Assembly (NCBI RefSeq): GCF_002090075.1 | Contig: NZ_BBRI01000002.1 | Location: 62,001 to 126,000, forward strand | Length of the DNA: 64,000 nucleotides | DNA from: Demequina sp. NBRC 110052 | GTDB lineage: Bacteria; Actinomycetota; Actinomycetes; Actinomycetales; Demequinaceae | Direction: 5' to 3' | Shown here: positions 10,309 through 24,520 of the stretch, piece by piece | Layout of the letters: each line of letters opens with the position of its first letter | Numbering within the stretch: position 1 is the stretch's first letter | Translations under genes and position numbers: made by a program | The notes under the pieces: generated by a model | What the model was told of the DNA's origin: nothing | Databases searched by the model: none | Seen by the model: only the letters and a program-made list of their open reading frames with translations

Positions 10309-10548
10309 ATGTCGAGCAGCGTGAAGCTCACCGAGCAGGACCTGCCGGAGGTTGCACCCCACAACCACGGCCGCACTCTCGCCGGATGGGTGACCAACGC
10401 GGGCCTCGTGATCGCGGCCGTGCTGGCCTCGATCGGATTCGCCGTTCCCGTGACGGCCCTGGTGTGGGTCGGTATCGCTGTCGCAGCCGTGTCTCTCGCG
10501 GTCGGCGGCGCTCTAAGGGCGCTTGGCCACGGCCAGCCCCTCGCCTGA
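10309..10548 (+). CDS. Small trp-cluster membrane protein with HGxxxxxW motif
   Basis: A protein of 79 aa. A short N-terminal cytoplasmic part contains HNHGRTLAGW, followed by two hydrophobic segments (about residues 28-47 and 50-68) that should span the membrane. Small proteins with a similar His-Gly...Trp motif are found between trpE and trpC in many actinobacteria (compare the unnamed gene between them in Mycobacterium tuberculosis). Their function is unknown. The start at 10309 follows GAGGAG at 10295-10300, a good ribosome-binding site. A link to tryptophan uptake or feedback is possible but only from position. Confidence 0.75.
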   Translation: MSSSVKLTEQDLPEVAPHNHGRTLAGWVTNAGLVIAAVLASIGFAVPVTALVWVGIAVAAVSLAVGGALRALGHGQPLA

Positions 10549-10596
10549 GTCCCGGGACCGCATGGCAGGCGGTCCCGTCCACCACAAGGAGAAGCA

Positions 10597-10905
10597 ATGA
10601 CCGACATCCCACCGCCCCCTCCCGCTCCCGGCGTGCCGCCGATGGGTGGCGCCCCGGCGCCGAACAACAACCTCGTGCTCGCGATCCTCACGACCGTGCT
10701 GTGCTGCCTCCCGCTGGGCATCGTCGGCATCGTGAAGGCCGCCGAGGTCAACTCGAAGTGGGCGCAGGGCGACTTCGCCGGCGCGCAGGCATCCGCCGAC
10801 GCCGCCAAGAAGTGGTCGCTGTGGGGCATCGGCTCCGGAGCGATCGTCTTGGTGCTCTACGTGATCCTGCTGGCGGCAGGCGTGCTGTCCGCCTCGACGT
10901 ACTGA
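10597..10905 (+). CDS. CD225/dispanin-like small membrane protein
   Basis: A protein of 102 aa. The N-terminal 24 residues are rich in proline and glycine (PPPPPAPGVPP). Then comes a hydrophobic segment with LTTVLCCLPLGIVGIVKAAEV, the intramembrane CD225-type signature (paired Cys followed by Pro and Gly). After a polar loop (AEVNSKWAQGDFAGAQASAD) a second hydrophobic helix follows. This order matches the CD225/dispanin family; bacterial members have no known function. AAGGAG lies eight bases before the ATG at 10597. It lies between trpE and trpC and is probably co-transcribed with its neighbours. Confidence 0.78.
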   Translation: MTDIPPPPPAPGVPPMGGAPAPNNNLVLAILTTVLCCLPLGIVGIVKAAEVNSKWAQGDFAGAQASADAAKKWSLWGIGSGAIVLVLYVILLAAGVLSASTY

Positions 10906-10909
10906 GTCG

Positions 10910-11353
10910 GTGACACTCACCGCACGCGTGACGGAGCCTGGCGAGCGACTGCTCGCCAGGCTCCACCCGTCTGCGGCACCGATCGCGGTCGGGATCGCGG
11001 GCGCGGTCGCGACGGCCTACGTCGCCTCGGTCGACCCGCACGAGGGCGGCCACTACCCGACGTGCCCCTCTCTGTACCTCACGGGCTTCTACTGCCCGGG
11101 CTGCGGGTCGCTCCGCGCGATCCATGACCTCTCCCACCTGGACCTCGCCGGCGCATGGGGGATGAACCCCCTCGCGCTATTCGCCATCCCATGGCTCGGG
11201 TGGAGATGGCTCAAGTGGCTGCTCGCGACCCGCGGAGTCCACATCCGCACGAAGCCCGCGCCCGGCTGGGCGCTGTACCTGCTGTTCGCGGGCATCATCG
11301 TCTACACGGTGCTCCGGAACATCCCCGCGCTGGAGCCGTACCTGGCGCCGTGA
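10910..11353 (+). CDS. DUF2752 family membrane protein
   Basis: A protein of 147 aa. The signature is TCPSLYLTGFYCPGCGSLRA, with Cys52, Cys62 and Cys65, followed by IHDLSHLDLAGAWGMNPL. This is the DUF2752 pattern (Cys-Pro...Cys-Pro-Gly-Cys-Gly...Arg-Ala, then His, Asn-Pro). About three hydrophobic segments (residues 23-40, 80-95, 120-137) suggest a membrane protein. No biochemical role is known; the conserved cysteines suggest redox or metal binding. GTG 10910 begins four bases after the previous stop, consistent with translational coupling to the CD225 gene. Confidence 0.78.
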   Translation: MTLTARVTEPGERLLARLHPSAAPIAVGIAGAVATAYVASVDPHEGGHYPTCPSLYLTGFYCPGCGSLRAIHDLSHLDLAGAWGMNPLALFAIPWLGWRWLKWLLATRGVHIRTKPAPGWALYLLFAGIIVYTVLRNIPALEPYLAP

Positions 11354-11446
11354 CCGGCCCCCGCGTCGGGCGCGTGCGCGTCTGCCGGGGCGGTCATCAG
11401 TGACCGTGCCCGGCGCTACCATGGTCGCGAGGGAGGAGGAGATCGC

Positions 11447-12256
11447 ATGAGCGTGCTCGAGAGCATCGTCGCCGGCGTCCGAGAGGACCTTGCCGTGCGT
11501 GAGCAGTCCACGACCATGGAGGCGCTGAAGGAACGCGCATCGCGCCTCCCCAGCGCGATCGACGCGTACCAGATGCTGGCCCGCGACGAGGTCGCGGTGA
11601 TCGCCGAGGTGAAGCGGTCGAGCCCCTCCAAGGGCGCGCTCGCCGAGATCACGGATCCCGCCTCGCTCGCCACCGAATACGAGGCCGGCGGAGCGTCAGT
11701 GATCTCCGTGCTGACCGAGCAGCGCCGGTTCGGCGGGTCGCTCGCCGACCTCGACGCGGTGCGCGCGAAGGTCGACATCCCGATCCTCCGCAAGGACTTC
11801 ATCGTCACCCCCTATCAGGTGTGGGAGGCGCGCGCTCACGGCGCGGACGTGGTGCTGCTGATCGTGGCCGCGCTCGAGCAGAATGCGCTCGAGTCGCTCA
11901 TCGAGCGCGTGCACTCCCTGGGCATGACCGCCCTCGTCGAGGTGCACGACGTCGAGGAGGTCACGCGGGCCGTAGACGCCGGCGCACGGGTGGTCGGCGT
12001 GAACGCCCGCAACCTCAAGACGCTCGAGGTCGATCGGCACACGTTCGCGAAGGTCGCGCCGGTGATCCCGGACGGCGTGCTGCGCGTCGCCGAGTCGGGG
12101 ATCCGCGACAGCCACGACGTGGTCGAGTACGCACGGCTCGGCGCGGACGCCGTCCTCGTGGGCGAGGCCCTGGTCAAGGATCGTGACCCCCGCACCGCGG
12201 TCGCCGAGATGGTCGCCGCGGGCGCTCACCCCGCGCTGCGGTCGGTGCGCCCGTGA
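11447..12256 (+). CDS. trpC: Indole-3-glycerol phosphate synthase TrpC
   Basis: A TIM-barrel enzyme of 269 aa that closes CdRP to indole-3-glycerol phosphate with loss of carbon dioxide. Hallmarks are the [10 protein letters not shown] catalytic Lys segment (near residue 53), [12 protein letters not shown] with the second catalytic Lys, [17 protein letters not shown] and VAESGIRD. The ATG at 11447 follows a strong GGAGGAGG ribosome-binding site. It is a monofunctional protein without a fused TrpF domain. A gap of 93 bases upstream contains TACCAT at 11418-11423, which may be a promoter for trpCBA. Confidence 0.96.
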   Translation: MSVLESIVAGVREDLAVREQSTTMEALKERASRLPSAIDAYQMLARDEVAVIAEVKRSSPSKGALAEITDPASLATEYEAGGASVISVLTEQRRFGGSLADLDAVRAKVDIPILRKDFIVTPYQVWEARAHGADVVLLIVAALEQNALESLIERVHSLGMTALVEVHDVEEVTRAVDAGARVVGVNARNLKTLEVDRHTFAKVAPVIPDGVLRVAESGIRDSHDVVEYARLGADAVLVGEALVKDRDPRTAVAEMVAAGAHPALRSVRP

Positions 12257-13461
12257 CGGCATCGCTCCAGTCGGCGCCTGGGCCCTTCTTCGGTGAGTTC
12301 GGCGGTCGCTTCCTGCCCGAGGCGCTGATGGCCGCCCTCGACGAGCTCACGGACGCGTACGAGAAGGCCAAGGCCGATCCGAGCTTCGGCGGCGAGCTCG
12401 ACAGGCTCGCGCGCGACTACACGGGCCGCCCATCGATCGTGACCGAGGTGCCGCGCTTCGCGGCGCACGCCGGGGGAGCACGGGTGTTCCTCAAGCGCGA
12501 GGACCTCAACCACACGGGTTCGCACAAGATCAACAACGTGCTCGGGCAGGCGCTGCTCACCAAGCGCCTCGGCAAGACTCGCGTGATCGCCGAGACGGGC
12601 GCCGGTCAGCACGGTGTCGCGACGGCCACCGCGGCGGCGCTCATGGACCTCGACTGTGTGATCTACATGGGCGAGGAGGACACGGAGCGTCAGGCGCTCA
12701 ACGTCGCTCGCATGCGTCTCCTCGGTGCCGAGGTGGTGCCCGTGAAGTCCGGATCGCGCACCCTGCGCGACGCCATCAACGAGACCTTCCGCGACTGGGT
12801 CGCAAACGTCGAAACCACCAACTACATGTTCGGCACAGCGGCGGGCCCCCACCCGTTCCCCGCGATGGTGCGCGACTTCCAGCGCGTCATCGGCGTCGAG
12901 GCGCGCGAGCAGATGCTCGCGCTCGGCGGATTGCCCGACGCGGTGCTCGCGTGCGTCGGTGGAGGATCCAACGCGATCGGTTCCTTCGATGCGTTCCTCG
13001 ATGACGAGGGCGTGCGGTTGATCGGCTGCGAGGCGGCGGGCGACGGCGTCGAGACCGGTCGTCACGCGGCCACGATCACGGGTGGCACCAAGGGCGTCCT
13101 GCACGGCTCGCGCTCATACATCCTCCAGGATCAGGACGGCCAGACGGTCGCCTCGCACTCCATCTCCGCGGGTCTCGACTACCCGGGCGTGGGTCCGCAG
13201 CACTCGTGGCTCGCCGACATCGGCCGCGCCGAGTACTGGCCCGTGACGGACGCCGACGCGATGGACGCCTTCCGGCTGCTCAGCCGCACGGAGGGGATCC
13301 TGCCCGCGATCGAGTCCTCGCATGCCCTCGCGGGGGCGATCCGGCTCGGCCGCGAGCTCGGCCCCGACGCCACGCTGCTCGTGACGCTGTCCGGCCGTGG
13401 CGACAAGGACGTCGAGCAGGCCGCACGCTGGTTCGACATGCTGCCGGGGGAGGACGCGTGA
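12253..13461 (+). CDS. trpB: Tryptophan synthase beta subunit TrpB
   Basis: A protein of 402 aa, the PLP enzyme that joins indole with serine to make tryptophan. The PLP lysine is Lys92 in HTGSHKINN. Other conserved parts are [33 protein letters not shown] and the phosphate-binding GGGSNAIG loop. The catalytic Glu lies in AETGAGQ. The GTG start overlaps the trpC stop by four bases and the stop overlaps trpA in the same way, so the three genes are translationally coupled. It is the typical TrpB1 form that partners TrpA. Confidence 0.97.
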   Translation: MTASLQSAPGPFFGEFGGRFLPEALMAALDELTDAYEKAKADPSFGGELDRLARDYTGRPSIVTEVPRFAAHAGGARVFLKREDLNHTGSHKINNVLGQALLTKRLGKTRVIAETGAGQHGVATATAAALMDLDCVIYMGEEDTERQALNVARMRLLGAEVVPVKSGSRTLRDAINETFRDWVANVETTNYMFGTAAGPHPFPAMVRDFQRVIGVEAREQMLALGGLPDAVLACVGGGSNAIGSFDAFLDDEGVRLIGCEAAGDGVETGRHAATITGGTKGVLHGSRSYILQDQDGQTVASHSISAGLDYPGVGPQHSWLADIGRAEYWPVTDADAMDAFRLLSRTEGILPAIESSHALAGAIRLGRELGPDATLLVTLSGRGDKDVEQAARWFDMLPGEDA

Positions 13462-14261
13462 CAGCTCTCGCAGAGCGCCTCGACCAGATCAAGGCCGAGG
13501 GCCGGGCCGCGCTCATCGGCTACCTTCCCGTTGGATACCCGACGGTCGAGGGCTCCGTGCGCGCGATGCAGACCATGATCGAGGCGGGCGTGGACATCGT
13601 CGAGGTCGGGCTGCCGTACTCGGACCCGGTGCTCGACGGTCCCACCATCCAGCACGCGGCGGAGCGAGCCCTCGCAGGCGGCAGCCGGGTGAGCGACGTC
13701 TTCACCGCGGTCAAGGGCTGCGTCGACGCGGGCGCCCCCGCCGTGGTCATGAGCTACTGGAATCCCATCCTGCAGTACGGCGTCGAGCGCTTCGCGGACG
13801 ACCTCGTGGCCGCGGGCGGCTCGGGCGCGATCCTGCCCGACATCACGCCCGACGCCGACGTCACGTGGCTCCCGACGGCGCGTGAGCGGGACCTCGACAC
13901 CGTGTTCCTGGTCGCGCTCACCACGACCGCCGAGCGCATGGCGCTCACCTGCACCGCCGGTTCGGGCTTCGTGTACGCGGCGGCGCTCATGGGCGTCACC
14001 GGCGAACGCTCGTCCATGGGAGGCGGCGTGCAGGACCTCGTCGCGCGCGCCCGCGAGGCGGGTGCGCCGCGCGTGTGCGTCGGTCTCGGTGTGACTACCG
14101 GCGAGCACGCCGCGCAGGTCGCCGAGTACGCGGATGGCGTCATCGTCGGCTCCGCGCTCGTGCGCTGCCTGACGGACCACCCGGACGACCTCGAGGCCGG
14201 TCTCGAGGCGCTCCGGGCCAAGACCACCGAGCTGGCGCGCGGCGTCAGAGGAGAGCTGTGA
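13458..14261 (+). CDS. trpA: Tryptophan synthase alpha subunit TrpA
   Basis: A TIM-barrel protein of 267 aa that splits indole-3-glycerol phosphate to indole, which is passed to TrpB. The catalytic residues fall at the same numbers as in the E. coli enzyme: Glu49 in [10 protein letters not shown] and Asp60 in VLDG. The phosphate-binding parts [11 protein letters not shown] and GVIVGSALV are present. I chose GTG 13458, which overlaps the trpB stop (GTGA) and gives the usual length; the longer open frame upstream lies inside trpB. Confidence 0.96.
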   Translation: MTALAERLDQIKAEGRAALIGYLPVGYPTVEGSVRAMQTMIEAGVDIVEVGLPYSDPVLDGPTIQHAAERALAGGSRVSDVFTAVKGCVDAGAPAVVMSYWNPILQYGVERFADDLVAAGGSGAILPDITPDADVTWLPTARERDLDTVFLVALTTTAERMALTCTAGSGFVYAAALMGVTGERSSMGGGVQDLVARAREAGAPRVCVGLGVTTGEHAAQVAEYADGVIVGSALVRCLTDHPDDLEAGLEALRAKTTELARGVRGEL

Positions 14262-15274
14262 TCCCCACTTCCATCCCGTCGCCTCCGATCGAATGGAGTT
14301 CGTTCTCGATCGGCCCGCTCACGGTGCACGCCTACGCGCTGTTCATCCTTGCGGGCATCTTCGTCGCGCTGTGGCTCACGGCCCGGCGCTGGGAGGCGCG
14401 CGGAGGCGATCCCGAGGTCGTGAGCGAGATCGGCTTCTGGGCGATCCCCTTCGGCATCGTCGGCGGACGGATCTATCACGTGATCTCCACGCCCGGCCCG
14501 TACTTCGGCGAGGGCGGCAACCCGATCGACGCGTTCAAGATATGGGAGGGCGGCCTCGGCATCTGGGGTGCTGTGGCGCTCGGTGCGCTCGGCGCATGGA
14601 TCGGAGCGCGACGCGCCCACGTGTCCTTCACGGCGTTCATGGATGCGGCCGCACCGGGCGTGCTGCTCGCCCAGGCGATCGGTCGGCTCGGCAACTACTT
14701 CAACCAGGAGCTCTTCGGGCGCCCCACCGAACTGCCGTGGGGTCTGCAGATCGACGAGGCCTTCCGGCCGGAAGGGTTCGAGCAGTTCGCGACGTTCCAC
14801 CCGACGTTCCTGTACGAGATGCTGTGGAACCTCGCAGGCGTCGCGGTGCTGCTGTGGGCCGACCGACGCTTCAAGCTGTGGGGCGGCCGCGTCTTCTGGC
14901 TTTACGTCGCGGTCTACACCTCGGGACGCCTGTGGATCGAGATGGTGCGCATCGACACCGCCGTGAAGGTGTTGGGCGTGCGGATCAACGTGTGGGTCGC
15001 GGCCGTGGTGCTGCTCGCCTCTCTCGCGACGTTCGTGTGGCTCGGCATCCGCCAGCGGCGGCTTGCAGAGGTGCCCGCGCGCGACACGCTTGCAGCCCCG
15101 CGGAACGGGGATGAGGCGTCCGGCTCGGCGCCGGTCGAGTCCGAGTCCGACGCGGCCGGGGCGACCACGACCGAGGCCGACGCCGGGGGAGCGGAGGCCG
15201 CCAGCGCGTCGGATACCCTTGACGATGAGGCGAACGCTGCCGGTGATCCCGGTGCGGCGCCCCGCGAAGGGTAA
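14258..15274 (+). CDS. lgt: Prolipoprotein diacylglyceryl transferase Lgt
   Basis: A protein of 338 aa, a polytopic membrane enzyme that transfers diacylglyceryl from phosphatidylglycerol to the lipobox Cys of prolipoproteins. The family signature [16 protein letters not shown] lies near residue 141, with GGRIYHV near 68. Around seven membrane segments end near residue 265. An unusual tail of about 70 residues follows, rich in Ala, Glu, Asp, Ser and Thr, and is probably cytoplasmic and disordered. The GTG start overlaps the trpA stop by four bases. Linkage of lgt to trpCBA is common in actinobacteria. This window has two lipoproteins that would be substrates. Confidence 0.95.
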   Translation: MIPTSIPSPPIEWSSFSIGPLTVHAYALFILAGIFVALWLTARRWEARGGDPEVVSEIGFWAIPFGIVGGRIYHVISTPGPYFGEGGNPIDAFKIWEGGLGIWGAVALGALGAWIGARRAHVSFTAFMDAAAPGVLLAQAIGRLGNYFNQELFGRPTELPWGLQIDEAFRPEGFEQFATFHPTFLYEMLWNLAGVAVLLWADRRFKLWGGRVFWLYVAVYTSGRLWIEMVRIDTAVKVLGVRINVWVAAVVLLASLATFVWLGIRQRRLAEVPARDTLAAPRNGDEASGSAPVESESDAAGATTTEADAGGAEAASASDTLDDEANAAGDPGAAPREG

Positions 15275-15392
15275 AGGGTTTCAAAAAGACTCGCCTGACG
15301 CGGTAGTCTGGTCACCCGTGTGTACCCCGGGTCGACGGCGCCCGCAACCCATGAGGCCCCCGCACGCGCGGAGGCCGGTGAAGGATGGTTCG

Positions 15393-19920
<4,528 letters not shown>

Positions 19921-19928
<8 letters not shown>

Positions 19929-21387
19929 TCCCCGTGGATTCCTGAAGGTGCGGGAGCGCGAGCTCCCGCCGAACCGCCCGGTGTCCGTGCGCCTGCGTGA
20001 CTGGAACGAAGTCAAGGACGAACTGGGCAAGGACGCGACCGTGCTCAAGCAGCAGGCGGGGCGCTGCATGGACTGCGGCATCCCGTTCTGCCACCAGGGA
20101 TGCCCGCTCGGCAATCTGATCCCGGAGTGGAACGACCTCGCGTGGCGGGATCAGTGGAAGGACGCGATCGACCGCCTCCACGCCACGAACAATTTCCCGG
20201 AGTTCACCGGGCGCATCTGCCCCGCGCCGTGCGAGACGTCCTGCGTGCTCGGCATCAACCAGCCCGCCGTGACGATCAAGAACATCGAGGTCGAGATCAT
20301 CGACCGTGCGTTCAAGGAGGGGTGGATCACCCCGCACGTCGCGCAGCGCCACACCGGACGCACGGTAGCGGTCGTCGGCTCGGGCCCCGCGGGGCTCGCG
20401 GCGGCGCAGCAGCTCACGCGCGCCGGTCACACTGTCGCCGTGTACGAGAAGGACGACCGCATCGGCGGCCTGCTGCGCTACGGCGTCCCTGACTTCAAGC
20501 TCGCCAAGCGCCACATCGATCTGCGCGTGTCGCAGATGGAGGCCGAGGGCACGCGTTTCCGCACGGGAGTGAGCATCGGCGAGGACATCACGTGGGATGA
20601 CCTGCGCGCGCGGTACGACGCGGTGCTGATCGCCACGGGCGCGCCGAAGCCGCGGGACCTGCCGCTTCCCGGACGCGACCTCGACGGCATCCACTTCGCC
20701 ATGCCATACCTCCACCAGGGCAACCAGGCGGCCGCGGGCGACCCGCTCGAGGAGCAGATCACCGCGGAGGGCAAGCACGTCATCGTCATCGGCGGCGGCG
20801 ACACCGGCTCGGACTGCATCGGCACGGCGCTGCGCCAGGGCGCGGCGTCGGTCACCACGCTCGCGATCGGCAAGAAGCCGCCGCTCGAGCGCACCGAGTC
20901 GATGCCGTGGCCCACCGACCCGCGCGTGTTCGAGGTCTCCACGAGCCACGAGGAGGGCGGCGAGCGCGACTACCTCGCCTCGACCGTCGAGTTCCTCGGG
21001 GACGAGTCCGGCAAGGTGCGATCGCTGAAGGTCGCGGTGACGCAGTACAACCCCGACGGGTCGCGTACGCCGACTCCGGGCACCGAGCGGGAGATCCCTG
21101 CGGACCTGGTGCTCATCGCGATGGGATTCACTGGGCCGGAGGTCACGGACCTCGAGGAACAGGCTCGCGTAGCGTTGTCGCCGCGCGGGCAGATCGAGCG
21201 CGCCGAGGACTTCGCGACGTCCGCCGACGGCGTGTACGTGGCCGGTGACGCCGGCCGCGGAGCGTCGCTCGTGGTGTGGGCGATCGCGGAAGGACGCGCC
21301 GCCGCGGCGGCGATTGATGAATACTTGACTGGGAGCACCGAGCTCCCGGCTCCTGTGACGGGGCGCTCGACGGCGCTCCGCGCATAG
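19921..21387 (+). CDS. gltD: Glutamate synthase small subunit GltD
   Basis: A protein of 488 aa that passes electrons from NADPH through FAD and two 4Fe-4S clusters to GltB. The N-terminal cluster cysteines are visible: Cys49, Cys52, Cys57 and Cys61 ([13 protein letters not shown]), then CPAPCETSC around residues 100-108. The FAD site is [13 protein letters not shown] near residue 149 and the NADPH site is [11 protein letters not shown] near 290. The C-terminal [13 protein letters not shown] segment closes the FAD fold. GTG 19921 lies inside the end of gltB (8-base overlap), so the two subunits are coupled. Confidence 0.96.
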
Positions 21388-21402
21388 ACGAGGTTGGAGA
21401 AC

Positions 21403-22821
21403 ATGCGTAACGCGAAGATTGTCTGCACCATCGGACCGGCCACCGCGCCGATCGACCGCATGCGGGAGCTGGTGAACGCCGGCATGGATGTGGCCCGTAT
21501 CAACCGCAGCCACGGCAGCGCCGAGGAGCACGAGCAGGTGTACCGCAACGTGCGCCAGGCAGCCGAGGAGTCCGGACGCAACGTGGCTGTCCTGGTCGAC
21601 CTGCAGGGCCCCAAGATCCGCCTTGAGAAGTTCGCCGACGGACCGCACGACCTCGCGGTGGGCGACGTGTTCACCATCACCACGCGCGACGTGGTCGGCA
21701 CCAAGGAGATCTGCGGGACCACCTTCAAGGGCCTGCCGGGCGACTGCAACCCCGGCGACACGCTCCTGATCGACGACGGCAAGGTGCGTCTCGAGGTGAC
21801 CGAGGTGACGGATACCGACGTCATCACCAAGTGCGTCGTGCCCGGACCCGTCTCGAACAACAAGGGCATCAACCTTCCCGGCGTCGCCGTGTCGGTGCCC
21901 GCGCTGTCCGAGAAGGACGAGGACGACCTGCGCTGGGGTCTGAAGCTCGGCGCCGACTTCATCGCGCTCTCGTTCGTGCGCTCTGCGAAGGACTACGAGG
22001 ACGTCGCCCGCATCATGGCCGAGGAGGGCCGCGTGGTGCCCGTCGTCGCCAAGGTCGAGAAGCCGCAGGCGGTCGACAACCTCGAGGAGATCGTCGACGC
22101 GTTCGACGGCGTGATGGTCGCCCGCGGCGACCTGGGCGTGGAGCTTCCTCTCGAGGAGGTGCCGCTGGTCCAGAAGCGCGCGATCGAGCTGTGCCGCGCC
22201 AAGGCCAAGCCGGTCATCGTCGCGACGCAGGTGCTCGAGTCGATGACCCACGCACCGGTGCCGACGCGCGCCGAGACCTCGGACTGCGCCAACGCCATCC
22301 TCGACGGCACCGACGCGGTCATGCTTTCGGGCGAGACGTCGGTCGGTGACTTCCCGATCGTCACGGTGGAGACGATGGCGCGCATCGTCACGAACACGGA
22401 GCAGAAGGGTCGGCACCGCATCGCGCCGTTCCCGACGACGCCCAAGACCCGTGGCGGCGCCATCACCCAGGCCGCTTCCGAGATCGCGGCGACGCTGGAC
22501 ATCAAGTACATCGTGACGTTCACGCAGTCGGGCGACTCGGCGCGTCGCATGTCCCGTCTGCGCCCCGAGACCCCGATGATCGCGTTCACGCCCGACCCGG
22601 ACACTCAGCGTCGTCTGGCGCTGTCGTGGGGCATCACGGCCGAACTCGTGGAGAAGGTCGACTCGACCGACGCCATGGTGAAGGTCGTGGACTCGCACCT
22701 CAAGGACAACAACCTCGCCGCGGACGGTGAGTACGTGGTTGTGGTCTCGGGAACCCCCGTCGGGATCCCCGGCACCACCAACTCGATCTTCGTCCACAAG
22801 GTGGGTCAGGTCCGTCACTGA
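21403..22821 (+). CDS. pyk: Pyruvate kinase
   Basis: A protein of 472 aa that converts PEP and ADP to pyruvate and ATP. Landmarks are AKIVCTIGPAT at the N-terminus, the RINRSHG motif, LVDLQGPKIR, the catalytic VVAKVEKPQAVDN segment (active-site Lys), GVMVARGDLGVELP and the pyruvate kinase signature around MLSGETSVGDFP. I chose ATG 21403 because it starts directly at the conserved MRNAKIV; a TTG nine bases earlier is also open. The gene lies 15 bases after gltD, so it may share its transcript. A strong hairpin follows the stop. Confidence 0.95.
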   Translation: MRNAKIVCTIGPATAPIDRMRELVNAGMDVARINRSHGSAEEHEQVYRNVRQAAEESGRNVAVLVDLQGPKIRLEKFADGPHDLAVGDVFTITTRDVVGTKEICGTTFKGLPGDCNPGDTLLIDDGKVRLEVTEVTDTDVITKCVVPGPVSNNKGINLPGVAVSVPALSEKDEDDLRWGLKLGADFIALSFVRSAKDYEDVARIMAEEGRVVPVVAKVEKPQAVDNLEEIVDAFDGVMVARGDLGVELPLEEVPLVQKRAIELCRAKAKPVIVATQVLESMTHAPVPTRAETSDCANAILDGTDAVMLSGETSVGDFPIVTVETMARIVTNTEQKGRHRIAPFPTTPKTRGGAITQAASEIAATLDIKYIVTFTQSGDSARRMSRLRPETPMIAFTPDPDTQRRLALSWGITAELVEKVDSTDAMVKVVDSHLKDNNLAADGEYVVVVSGTPVGIPGTTNSIFVHKVGQVRH

Positions 22822-22838
22822 GACGCCTCTGAACTGAC

Positions 22839-22873
22839 ACGAGGGCCCCGCCGGATCCCGGCGGGGCCCTCGT
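22839..22873. terminator. Bidirectional hairpin between pyk and the secreted hydrolase gene
   Basis: A perfect 16-bp stem with a three-base loop (ATC): the left arm is GAGGGCCCCGCCGG flanked by AC and the right arm is its exact complement flanked by GT. No T-run follows, as is common in high-GC actinobacteria. It sits between convergent genes and can serve both strands. Confidence 0.85.
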
Positions 22874-22888
22874 GCATCTGGCCGCGCT

Positions 22889-24247
22889 CTAGGCGTCGGC
22901 GTCCTGGTCGAACAGCCAGTCGAGGATCACGTCGCTGTTGTACGTCGGGATCCAGGACAGGTGGCTGAACACCGGTGTCGTGCCGGCCTCGATCGTGGTG
23001 AACAGGTGCTCGCTGCCCGCGTGCCTGGCCTCCTTCGCGGTCGCCTTGGCGAGCCGCTCCTGCTCGGCGTCAGGCAGCAGGCCCGACCACTCCGACCAGA
23101 CGACGGGCTCTCCTGCTGCCTCGAGCGCCTGGAACACGCGGAAGTCGGAGCCGTCCGCGTAGTAGTCGACGACCGCGTCGTCCTCCGAGTGGACGGCCCA
23201 GATCGGGAAGTCGGCGAGCGTCTGCGCGGCGGCGGTGACGTCTTCGACGCCTCCGCCGCACACGACGACGGCACCGGCGAAGAGGTCGGAGCGCTCCTGC
23301 AGGATCGCCCACGAGCCGTACGAGCCCATCGATAGGCCCGTCAGATAGATGCGCGAGGTGTCGATGTCGGGGTGAGCCGCGACGAAGTCCTCGATCAGCT
23401 CGACGACGGCATCCGCCATGACCGGAGACCACCAGGCGCCCTTGGTCGGGTCGAACGGGTCGGCCTGAGGCGACAGCACGTACGCCGCGTCCTCCTTCTG
23501 GCGCTCGTCGGAGGCGAACGCCGTCGAGATCTGGTTGCCCGCGATCTGGCTGAAGTTGTTCGCACCGCTCTCGCCGAAACCGTGGAGCGAGACCACCAGG
23601 GGATAGGTGGCGGACGGCTTCTTCTCCGGGGTGAAGTAGCGGTACTCGAGGAGCGGGCCCGCATCCGTCTGCAGGCTTCCCGCAGCGTAGTCGTCGATCA
23701 CCTGGTTGATGACCGAAGAGCTCGGCACGACGTGGGACGGGTCTCCGGCGACCGTGTCGCGTGGTGCGACGAGGTCGCCTACCTGCGAGACCTCGTAGCC
23801 ACCGTGGAGGTCGTAGTAGTACGTGAGCGTCGTCCCAAGCCAGTCCACGTAGGTGGGGCTGGCGTTCGCGTCGGCGGGGTCGAGCTCGAGGATCACGTAG
23901 CGTCCCGTGCGCTGCTGGCCGGTGATCTCTGCGGTCGCGCTCGTGTAGGCCGCGGTGACAGTGCGTTCTCCCCCTTGCGAGAAGCCGCCCGGCGCGGACA
24001 GGTCCACGTCGACGTCGAAGGCGCCGACGTCGAGGCCGGTGCCGCCGAAGCGAAGCTCACGGTCGTACTCGAGGGCGACTGCTGCGACCTTGAGGCCCTC
24101 AGGGGCCACTTCGGTGATCACGGTCGCGGCCACGATCGAGGCCTGCTCGTCCTTGTGCGGGTCGGCGACGGCGGTGCCGGCGCCGATCGCGGTGGCGGTG
24201 ATCGCCGCCGCTCCGATCGCTGCGGTTCTTGTCCACTTCGCGGTCAT
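22889..24247 (-). CDS. Secreted alpha/beta-hydrolase (esterase or peptidase-like)
   Basis: A protein of 452 aa with a Sec-type signal peptide. Residues 1-28 have a TAVA end, so cleavage after Ala28 is likely and no lipobox is present. An N-terminal beta-rich domain (about residues 35-190) precedes an alpha/beta-hydrolase domain with the oxyanion region VSLHGFGESGANN. The nucleophile elbow is GLSMGSYG (Ser near 306), with Asp in HSEDDAVVDYY and a C-terminal His in FSHLSW. This layout fits the predicted-peptidase/phospholipase-like group COG4099; the substrate is unknown. I chose ATG 24247 because AGGAGA lies upstream at the right spacing; an ATG 18 bases earlier is also in frame. It is a single gene, convergent with pyk. 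Confidence 0.75.
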   Translation of the reverse strand: MTAKWTRTAAIGAAAITATAIGAGTAVADPHKDEQASIVAATVITEVAPEGLKVAAVALEYDRELRFGGTGLDVGAFDVDVDLSAPGGFSQGGERTVTAAYTSATAEITGQQRTGRYVILELDPADANASPTYVDWLGTTLTYYYDLHGGYEVSQVGDLVAPRDTVAGDPSHVVPSSSVINQVIDDYAAGSLQTDAGPLLEYRYFTPEKKPSATYPLVVSLHGFGESGANNFSQIAGNQISTAFASDERQKEDAAYVLSPQADPFDPTKGAWWSPVMADAVVELIEDFVAAHPDIDTSRIYLTGLSMGSYGSWAILQERSDLFAGAVVVCGGGVEDVTAAAQTLADFPIWAVHSEDDAVVDYYADGSDFRVFQALEAAGEPVVWSEWSGLLPDAEQERLAKATAKEARHAGSEHLFTTIEAGTTPVFSHLSWIPTYNSDVILDWLFDQDADA

Positions 24248-24381
24248 AGGGGTGCTTCTCCTCATTGAGATCGCATCGGGGGCGGGCCCGTCGAGGGGAC
24301 TCTCGCCCATCGCGCCGCATCGTCGCGGCCCGACGTTGGCACGCTAGCGAGGTGCAAAAGGGAGAAATGGGTAGCGGCGCA

Positions 24382-24409
24382 CAGATTGTCGTCTCCAGTG
24401 CACAATCTG
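24382..24409. promoter_or_regulatory. Inverted repeat upstream of the secreted hydrolase gene
   Basis: CAGATTGT at 24382-24389 is mirrored exactly by ACAATCTG at 24402-24409, with a 12-base spacer. It lies about 135 bases before the hydrolase start and could be an operator. The rest of 24248-24520 (273 bases) holds no gene I can support. Confidence 0.35.
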
Positions 24410-24520
24410 CAGGGCCATCCGCAATGTGGTTGATTGCACACTGATTACCAGGCACTTCACCGGTGTGGCGGGACGTGGTGCGAACGACGCGCGCCTACAG
24501 TGCGCGCGTGCAGGCGAGGC

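Noticed and set aside
11421-11450. Nine-codon open frame ending on the trpC start (ATGA) as a trp leader peptide
   Set aside because: It contains no Trp codons and no downstream attenuator hairpins, so it cannot work as a classical leader; it is probably chance overlap with the ribosome-binding site region.
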